Source of the DNA: an uncultured Clostridia bacterium
Lineage (GTDB): Bacteria; Bacillota; Clostridia; Oscillospirales; Acutalibacteraceae
Direction: 5' to 3'
Length of the DNA: 40,796 nt
Assembly (NCBI GenBank): GCA_946493765.1
Contig: CAMMAZ010000019.1
Coordinates: 1-40,796 of the forward strand
Part shown: positions 34,010 through 40,796 of the stretch, piece after piece
How positions within the stretch are numbered: the stretch's first letter is position 1
How the letters are laid out: every line of letters starts with the position of its first letter
Notes under the pieces: model-generated
Told to the model about the DNA's origin: nothing
The model's input: only the letters and a program-made list of their open reading frames with translations
The model's database searches: none
Position numbers and translations under genes: made by a program

Positions 34010-37000
34010 ATGAAAAAGAGGATTTTAAGCTTGGCATTGACCTTCAGCATCCTGTTGTCCATCATTCCGATGGGCGCTTTGACGGCATTTGCCCAGGATA
34101 ATATCCTGTATGGCGACGCCGACGGCAACGCAACAGTGGATATGTCGGACGTCAACCTAATGGAGCAGTATATCGAAGGGAATGCGCAGACCGGCATTCA
34201 CTTCAACGAAGCGGATGTCAATGCGGACGGCGCCGTTAACAGCGACGACGTGACGCTTGTCAAAGAATACCTCGCCGGCAACATCCAGCTAACAAGCGAT
34301 CTTTGCACCGTCAGCTTTGAGACGAACGGCGGCGGGGAAATCGCTCCGATCAAGGTCGGCAGAGACTATGCCATTATGCAGGAAATTCCCTCTCCCGGTA
34401 AAGAGGGAGAGATCTTTATCGGCTGGCAAAAGGCGGACGGCACCGACTTTTACCAGACCGATCCCATTAGAGAGGATATGACCCTGCATGCCGTGTACGA
34501 GCCGATGGAGCCTGCGGAACAGGTCTACATTGACTCCTTTGCCCTGACGGACCAGAAAACAGATCTGGAAATCGGCATCACCGCGCCGGGTAAAACGGCC
34601 GAGCAGGTCAAGGAGGCCATCACCCTGCTTGCCAAGGACGGCTCGGATCCGGTGGACCTTGTCGTCGCTGACAATGGCGGCAGCAGCTTTACCGTTCGTG
34701 CGGACGGTGGTTTCCGTGCGGGCGGCACCTACGAAATGACGCTGGGGGACGGCCTGACCTTCACGGATAAGGATGAGCGCTACCGCACCGTGGCGCTGAC
34801 CTTTGCCAAACAAGAGGAAGACACCATCGCGTTCGACCCTGACGTGGAGTTTATTCAGGATACCGACGACTACTCTTATTATCTCGATGTACCGGGTTCT
34901 GTAGATGAGGAGTTTGTGACAGTCCTGGACATCCCCATCTATGCCGACGGCTCCGCCGAGGTCACGACCGGAAGCATGCACATAACTACTAATCCTATCC
35001 CTGATGATATCCCTGCTTTTGACACCTACCTGGAGGCGGGCGACATTGTGTGTGTCTACGAGAATGTGGACCCGCGGGAGAGGGACTACACGAAGGATTT
35101 GTATGAGGACGATTCCATCGCTTACATACGCGTGACAGCTGTGAGCGTGCCCTGGGCCTTCCAATTTGAATCTCTGTCCGAAGAGGACATGGACGAGGTC
35201 GTCTTCACGCCCGACACCATCCCCTATCAGGTGGACACCCTGCCTTCCGGGAGTGTTGGCACCACCGGCACCGTGAATGTCAACGGCTATGATCACATCG
35301 CGCGGGCGGCCCTCGGCATGACGGAGGCGCCGGAATTTAACACCGGCGACCTGCTGGCGTTTTACGCCGAGGATTTTGCAAAGCTTACAGAAGACAGCCC
35401 GGTTGTCTACGCCAAGGTAACGGGCATTCAGGACGACGAGCTCACCGCCACCTACGAAATCATCAACAAGGCGGACATTGAAGATCTCACCGGCGGGCTT
35501 TTTATCAGCACACCGATCACCCTTGACGATATGGAGACAGAGGAGCTGCAGGCGTCCGTGACCGCCGCGCTGGAGGACAGCAGCTTTACAGACGAGGCCA
35601 CGTCCATTCTGGCGACGGGCGCCCTTCAGACCCCGAGCATTCAGAACCAGCTGCTGGATATGGGCGTCAGCCAATCGGAGATTGAAGCCATATCGGCTCA
35701 GCCCCTGGCGGCAGCAGCCGGCGGAAGCGGCAGCGGCAGGACCAAGTTCGTGGTTGAGGACGTCAGGGTAACGCCGTCGGTTTTTGTGCATGACCGCTAC
35801 GACGACGGCTACGGCCTGGGCCTCGATGTCAGCGCCATTTTCTCTGTGAGCAAAAAAGTCGGCTCCGGGCAGACCTCCTCCCTGAAGATTGAGGTCAGCG
35901 CCTACTTTGAGCAGCAGGGCGCCTTTGGTTTGAACGTGGATGTGGACACGGACTGGAAGGTTTACTTGATTATTCCCGTGCTCAAGGAGGTCACCTGCTC
36001 GGTGTCCATTGACATCAAGAGCTACTCCAACATCTCCTTAAGCGCTAAGACCTACACCGTTTCCGAGCAGAAGAAAGAGTCTTTCAACGACTTTATCGAC
36101 TTTGTAAGGGACGGTCGGTATACCGATGCCCTGCGCGAGCTGAATGATCTGCGCATGCAGCGCAAGCTGGGCGGCGGCCAAGCCGTCGTCGACCGGATAG
36201 ACACCATTCTGGGTTCCCTGCCCAAGATCAATGTAGGCGGTACGGAATATTCCTATGAGGAGTTGGAAAAGGAGCTCAACATGACCGATGTCAGCTCCGA
36301 GTTTGAGGAGGTTCTGTCTGCCGAGAACATTGAGGACAACAAGGTGGGGATCGAGCAGCTCATGAACCGGTATTCCGAGCTGCTGAACAGCGAGAGCGAC
36401 TGGGCGCAGCTGCTTAGCCGGGAGCTGTTCTCCAAGACTTACCATATCAAGATCCTCGCTATCAAGCTTAAAGTAGATTTTATCGTCCGCGCCGACGTGA
36501 ACCTGACCATGGGGACCGATTTGGAATACGAGGTCGGAAAGCGCTACAATTTCTGGGTCAAGATCTTTTCCGGCACATCGGGAAGCAGCGAAACCGACCT
36601 TTTAGACGAGCGCTTTGGGTTCCAGTTTTATATCATGGGCTATATCGGCGTGAAGGCGGGCTTCAAGATCGACGTGGCGATCGGCATTCTGAGCACCTCC
36701 ATCGCCAGCGTGGGCGCCAACGTGGAATTCGGACCCTATGTCAAGCTCTACGGCTATTTTCTCTATATTTATATCAAGGAACGGCCCGCAGGCACCTCCA
36801 ATTGGGAAGTGGAAGAACAGGCAATGGGCGCCATGTACATTGACTTCGGCTTGTATCTGACCGTCAAGTTCAAGGCGCAGGCGTTAAAAGATCTGATTAA
36901 ATACGAGCCCACCCTCTACGACGGCGAGTTCCCGCTGCTGACGGCGGGCGACAAGAAAAACGTCTACGATTTCGCCCTTGCGCCCACGTCCACCGATATC

Positions 37001-40000
37001 CTCTATATTCTGGATGAAAACGGCGACTTTGCCGACGGCATCACCATGGAGCTGCCGGAGGGGTACCGGAACATGAAGACGATCGATTTAACCAGCGGGC
37101 AAAAGGCGCAGAGCATCTACGACCTTTCCAACTACCATATCCGCTTTACCAACCCGGCTTTCTCCATAGACGAAAACGGGATCATCCGCTTTGACAAAAC
37201 CCAAATAGGTGAAGACGACCGTTATGCCTACAGCGACATGATCGTGACGTGGAAAGACGGCAAGCTCGCCTTCAGCGAGTATGACCTGGCCATCACCGTA
37301 CCGGTCGTGTGGACCAGCTACAGCGAAAGCGAGATCAGTAAGCTTTATAACGTCTATGTGGCGGTCGGCAACGAGACCTACGGCTATGAAACGGTGTGGA
37401 GCGGGCAGTTCAACCGCATCCAGACCTTCGATCTGCCCACAGAAGAGGAGATCCATGACCTCATCGGCTACGACGCCTATGTGACCGAGGACGGGACCAA
37501 CCTGAAATATGCCGACGCCGGCTCCTACAGGGCGGAGAAAACGACGGATCTCACCCTGTCGGCGGACACCACCTTCTATTATGACATCGGCCTTAAGACC
37601 TACAGCCTGTATGTGAAAAACATCCAGGGCAAAGACGGCATCCCTTACACAAGCACCTATACGACCACCTACGGCGAACCGTTTATGCAGCTCGCCTCTC
37701 TGGAGGACACAGGTGCTAACGACCCCGACAACGGCAAATTCAGCGCATTCCTAAACCTGACCCGGGAGGGAAACGACGACGAGATTTTTGCGCTGGATAC
37801 CGCTGCGGACATGAGCTTTTATGAGAATTACGGCACGTCTGCCGACCTCAGCGCGAATTACACGGACGCGTCGCGCCTGGCCACTTTCACGTTCCAGGGC
37901 ATCAGCGTGCCGGATTATACCGTGACCTTCCGGGCCGGGACCGCGCCCCAGGCAGGGGATCTGATGGCGCATATTGCGCAGTACTTTGACGGCCAGGTGA
38001 CGATTGACGACATCAGCCCGGCGGTGACGGTCTGTGAAAACTCGGTCACCTATTCGGTGACCTGCCAGGTCGTGACAGAGGATACGCCGGTCTATCCGGT
38101 CGACTTTACCGTCAAACCGTCCGAGCACCAGTCAGAGGAGGATATGCCGACCATCGATTCGGTCAACTATCCTGAAAACTCGATCATATTCGCGCCCAAG
38201 CTGCCGACGCTCTATGGGGCGTATCTGAACGGATGGTATACGGACGAGGCCTGCACCAAGCCCTTTGATTTCAGCAGCGCGCGGATGCCGAAGGGTGGAA
38301 TGACCCTCTATGCCCGGTACATCTCTACGCAGGTGGAGGTGCATATCATGCAAAACGCCACCACCGAGCTGGAGACGCGGCTTGTGCTCAACGGCAGCGA
38401 ATTGGGAGAGCTGCCCAAAATCTCCGGCATGACCAGCACCCAGAGGCTGGTAGGCTGGTTCGATAACATCGAGTATACAGGCGACCCGTACACGGCGGAT
38501 ACCATTATCCGGAGCGATACGGATCTCTACCTCTACCCGCATATCGGCGAGAAGCTGGAGATCGGCATCACCGAGGATCTGTTTACAAATACTGAAAAGG
38601 AATACAACCGCAATCCTGTCAGCCTTGCGATGCCGGAGCTTTTTGAGTCCGCAGATTTTTACAGCAAGGGCTTTTATACGCAGGATTTACAGGTGCTGTT
38701 CCGCGAGCAGGGCGCGGCTGTCACGGAAGAATGGACCGAGGTGGCGAACCCTTACAGCATAAACAGCGACTGGCCGGTGCATGCAGGCGTTTACGACGTG
38801 CGCATTGTCTGGCCGGGGAACGAGAACTATAAGCCGGTGGACCTCTACCTGGAGGGGTATATCCGCATCAACAAGGCGCCTTTCCCGACGACGGACGGAG
38901 CCGCTCTTTCCTTGCCGAGAGTACAGGGAAGTGTTTATAGTGTATCGGTATATCTGCCGGATAATTTCGACCGCTACAACTTTACCGAGGATAACCAGGT
39001 GACCATAAAGCTGCAATACATGCAGGAAAATGGAAACTTTGTGGATTATGCCTCCCATACCATGCCGATTTTTGACGGCCAGTATGTGATGCACGATAAG
39101 TATTTGTATACCTTTACAGTCAATCGCGATGAATTGGTCAATCCTGCGGATGACCTGAAGTTCGGCGGCACTCTCTTAGTCAGTGCGTGCCTGGAGATCT
39201 CCGATGGCTCCGACTACTACGGCACCACGACGGAATACAGCCTCGGCGGTCTGCTGTACCCCACTATAGATATGATGAATTCGTCTGCAAGGACGGCGCA
39301 GGCGGCCGCTTACGCGGGAGCGCAGGCTGCGGTGCAGGCAGCTTCTCCGCAAGCGGCGACGGCTTTGCCGCTCAATAACGGGGCTGAACCCATCGACGAC
39401 GGCAGTCTGCGGCTTACCGGCGAGGACGTCAAGACCATGGCGGGCAAGACCTTCGGCATTACCTTAAGCCTCGACAACCTCGACAGTACGGGGATATGGG
39501 GCCTGATGGCGCAGCTCGATTACGAGGGAGCCCCCTTTGAGATGATCGGCTATTCCGCAGGCAGCGCGTTCCCCAGGGAAGGCTTTACCATGCACAATGA
39601 CTGGAGCGCCGACCCCTATTCCTTCGTCGTGTCCAACACTGACCGGACAAACATCACTTCGGAGGACGATGTGGTGACCATCTGGTACCGGGTGAAGGAT
39701 GACGCCGCAGCGGGCCACTATCCGGTGACGGTCACCCTGTCCGACGCCGTCAATGCCGCGGGGGAGAAAATCCCGTCGCAGACCGCAAAAATCGACGTGT
39801 GGGTCGCCACGGACGGCGAATTCACAGCCCAGGAACCCGAGATCAAGCTGATAGCGGAGGAGGGCTATGTCTATACCAAGGACAACATCGCCGACACGCT
39901 CTATGTCAACAGCAGCGTATCGGACGGCGGCACCCTTTCCTATCAGTGGTATGTCTATACCGACAGCAAGGAAACCAGCACGGCGGTAACCGGCGCCACA

Positions 40001-40796
40001 GACCCCCAATTTACGCCGCCGACCGATACGGCCGGCATCTTCTACTACTATTGCCGGGTGACCAACACCCTCTCCACGCTTGCCGGGGAAAAGACAGCTG
40101 ATACCGATACCGATGCGGTCAAGGTAGAAATACTGGAGAAAGAGTCCCGCATCCTGCTCGACGGCAACCGAGGCTATTTTGGCAATGCATTCGGCATCTA
40201 TTTGGACACGACGAACGGAAGGCTGCCGGACCTGGACCAGTATATCCCAACGCGGGAAGTACATGACTTTACCGGCTGGTACACGCAGGAGGAAGGCGGC
40301 GAGCGGGTCGACACCGATACGGTGTTCCGCGAAGACACCACGCTGTACGCCCACTGGGCGGCAACCGGGGAGCTGACCCACGCGCAGGCGCCGGTGATCG
40401 ACTGGGTAACGAAATCTGTCAAGACAGAGATAGGCGATATCAGCAACGGCCTTTATGTCGATGCTAAGTCGCCGGACGGCGGTACGCTTTTGTATAAATG
40501 GTACCGGAGCGATACGGCCGGCAACGAAAACGGCACGCCTATCGAGAAGGCCGAGTATTACAGATATACGCCGGACACCTCGCAGGATAGTATCGTCTAC
40601 TACTACTGCGTGATTACAAACCGCAACACCGATCCGAAGATTACCGGCAACCAGACCGCCACCGTCAAAACAGAGGCCATTCCGGTCTATACCGGCACGG
40701 TCTATGTCACGCTGGATGCCCAGGGCGGCAGCGTGAGCGTTGACAAGGTCCCGCTGAAGTTCTACGACCAGAGCAGCGGCAGGATCAGGCCTGACG
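34010..40796 (+). CDS. Giant secreted dockerin-cohesin protein with InlB-type and Ig-like repeats (partial)
   Basis: An uninterrupted frame of 2,262 codons that continues past the window end. Residues 1-28 are a signal peptide (cut after AFA). Residues 33-91 are a type I dockerin with two calcium loops (D36, D38, N40, T42, D47; D69, N71, D73, A75, D80). Residues 99-165 are a Listeria-Bacteroides (InlB B) repeat; further such repeats lie near 38090-38550, 40147-40374 and at the window end. Residues about 300-1,700 are long beta-rich and helical regions without a recognised family. About 1800-1932 (39407-39805) is cohesin-like: GKTFGITLSLDNL, WGLMAQLDYEG and DAAAGHYPVTVTLSD. Two related Ig-like units with SYQWY and YKWYRSD follow. 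AAGGAGG stands nine bases before the ATG. Confidence 0.88.
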   Translation, partial: MKKRILSLALTFSILLSIIPMGALTAFAQDNILYGDADGNATVDMSDVNLMEQYIEGNAQTGIHFNEADVNADGAVNSDDVTLVKEYLAGNIQLTSDLCTVSFETNGGGEIAPIKVGRDYAIMQEIPSPGKEGEIFIGWQKADGTDFYQTDPIREDMTLHAVYEPMEPAEQVYIDSFALTDQKTDLEIGITAPGKTAEQVKEAITLLAKDGSDPVDLVVADNGGSSFTVRADGGFRAGGTYEMTLGDGLTFTDKDERYRTVALTFAKQEEDTIAFDPDVEFIQDTDDYSYYLDVPGSVDEEFVTVLDIPIYADGSAEVTTGSMHITTNPIPDDIPAFDTYLEAGDIVCVYENVDPRERDYTKDLYEDDSIAYIRVTAVSVPWAFQFESLSEEDMDEVVFTPDTIPYQVDTLPSGSVGTTGTVNVNGYDHIARAALGMTEAPEFNTGDLLAFYAEDFAKLTEDSPVVYAKVTGIQDDELTATYEIINKADIEDLTGGLFISTPITLDDMETEELQASVTAALEDSSFTDEATSILATGALQTPSIQNQLLDMGVSQSEIEAISAQPLAAAAGGSGSGRTKFVVEDVRVTPSVFVHDRYDDGYGLGLDVSAIFSVSKKVGSGQTSSLKIEVSAYFEQQGAFGLNVDVDTDWKVYLIIPVLKEVTCSVSIDIKSYSNISLSAKTYTVSEQKKESFNDFIDFVRDGRYTDALRELNDLRMQRKLGGGQAVVDRIDTILGSLPKINVGGTEYSYEELEKELNMTDVSSEFEEVLSAENIEDNKVGIEQLMNRYSELLNSESDWAQLLSRELFSKTYHIKILAIKLKVDFIVRADVNLTMGTDLEYEVGKRYNFWVKIFSGTSGSSETDLLDERFGFQFYIMGYIGVKAGFKIDVAIGILSTSIASVGANVEFGPYVKLYGYFLYIYIKERPAGTSNWEVEEQAMGAMYIDFGLYLTVKFKAQALKDLIKYEPTLYDGEFPLLTAGDKKNVYDFALAPTSTDILYILDENGDFADGITMELPEGYRNMKTIDLTSGQKAQSIYDLSNYHIRFTNPAFSIDENGIIRFDKTQIGEDDRYAYSDMIVTWKDGKLAFSEYDLAITVPVVWTSYSESEISKLYNVYVAVGNETYGYETVWSGQFNRIQTFDLPTEEEIHDLIGYDAYVTEDGTNLKYADAGSYRAEKTTDLTLSADTTFYYDIGLKTYSLYVKNIQGKDGIPYTSTYTTTYGEPFMQLASLEDTGANDPDNGKFSAFLNLTREGNDDEIFALDTAADMSFYENYGTSADLSANYTDASRLATFTFQGISVPDYTVTFRAGTAPQAGDLMAHIAQYFDGQVTIDDISPAVTVCENSVTYSVTCQVVTEDTPVYPVDFTVKPSEHQSEEDMPTIDSVNYPENSIIFAPKLPTLYGAYLNGWYTDEACTKPFDFSSARMPKGGMTLYARYISTQVEVHIMQNATTELETRLVLNGSELGELPKISGMTSTQRLVGWFDNIEYTGDPYTADTIIRSDTDLYLYPHIGEKLEIGITEDLFTNTEKEYNRNPVSLAMPELFESADFYSKGFYTQDLQVLFREQGAAVTEEWTEVANPYSINSDWPVHAGVYDVRIVWPGNENYKPVDLYLEGYIRINKAPFPTTDGAALSLPRVQGSVYSVSVYLPDNFDRYNFTEDNQVTIKLQYMQENGNFVDYASHTMPIFDGQYVMHDKYLYTFTVNRDELVNPADDLKFGGTLLVSACLEISDGSDYYGTTTEYSLGGLLYPTIDMMNSSARTAQAAAYAGAQAAVQAASPQAATALPLNNGAEPIDDGSLRLTGEDVKTMAGKTFGITLSLDNLDSTGIWGLMAQLDYEGAPFEMIGYSAGSAFPREGFTMHNDWSADPYSFVVSNTDRTNITSEDDVVTIWYRVKDDAAAGHYPVTVTLSDAVNAAGEKIPSQTAKIDVWVATDGEFTAQEPEIKLIAEEGYVYTKDNIADTLYVNSSVSDGGTLSYQWYVYTDSKETSTAVTGATDPQFTPPTDTAGIFYYYCRVTNTLSTLAGEKTADTDTDAVKVEILEKESRILLDGNRGYFGNAFGIYLDTTNGRLPDLDQYIPTREVHDFTGWYTQEEGGERVDTDTVFREDTTLYAHWAATGELTHAQAPVIDWVTKSVKTEIGDISNGLYVDAKSPDGGTLLYKWYRSDTAGNENGTPIEKAEYYRYTPDTSQDSIVYYYCVITNRNTDPKITGNQTATVKTEAIPVYTGTVYVTLDAQGGSVSVDKVPLKFYDQSSGRIRPD

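Noticed and set aside
34289..35791. A 500-codon minus-strand open frame, and several more (36038-36445, 37751-38128, 38132-38542, 39464-40381).
   Set aside because: They are mirror frames of the giant plus-strand gene, which has a signal peptide, recognisable domains and a ribosome binding site; the minus frames have none.

Overview
The window looks like a chromosomal segment of an endospore-forming, gut-type Clostridia member, most likely an Oscillospiraceae/Ruminococcaceae relative. The evidence is a spore germination protease (gpr), spoIIE with an unusual 21-bp promoter spacer, Gram-positive style ribosome binding sites, -35/-10 promoters of the vegetative type, and a dockerin-bearing secreted protein. 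The taxonomic call is an inference from gene content.

Layout. 89-4787: a TetR-family regulator divergent from an export pair, an MMPL/RND-type transporter and a secreted coiled-coil partner. 4798-6590: a small acidic membrane protein, ribosomal protein S20 (rpsT) and gpr. 6608-13569: a metal-homeostasis island. A Zn/Cd-type P-ATPase and a free HMA protein run leftward; a Cu-ATPase (copA, ending in an HMA domain with its own internal ribosome binding site), csoR, an ArsR-type repressor and an AraC-type regulator run rightward. 13706-13875 is a nested palindromic repeat. 13876-23440 holds a LysR regulator, spoIIE, a UvrA-like ABC ATPase, a FucO-type alcohol dehydrogenase, a DegT-type aminotransferase and an acyl-ACP thioesterase.

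23466-24597 is a tRNA-Pro locus with a perfect consensus promoter, a degenerate first tRNA copy, an intact tRNA-Pro(UGG), and an exact 24-bp copy of the tRNA 3' end 616 bp downstream. Two related inverted-repeat modules follow the intact and the copied 3' ends. This resembles integrase attachment-site scars. Directly beyond it lies an AT-rich pair, an AraC regulator and a GH39-like glycosidase, which may be acquired cargo.

27101-31446 carries a DUF2500-like protein, a MATE transporter, a GNAT acetyltransferase, a conserved small protein and a lipoprotein. 31641-31867 is a frameshifted remnant of a surface-protein anchor. 32327 to the window end is a three-gene unit: a regulator with an excisionase-like N-terminal HTH and a LuxR-type C-terminal HTH, a small cysteine-rich protein, and a giant secreted protein of more than 2,262 residues that runs off the window. 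The giant protein has an N-terminal type I dockerin, Listeria-Bacteroides (InlB B) repeats, a cohesin-like domain and Ig-like repeats. Having both halves of the cohesin-dockerin pair on one chain makes it the most interesting candidate in the window.
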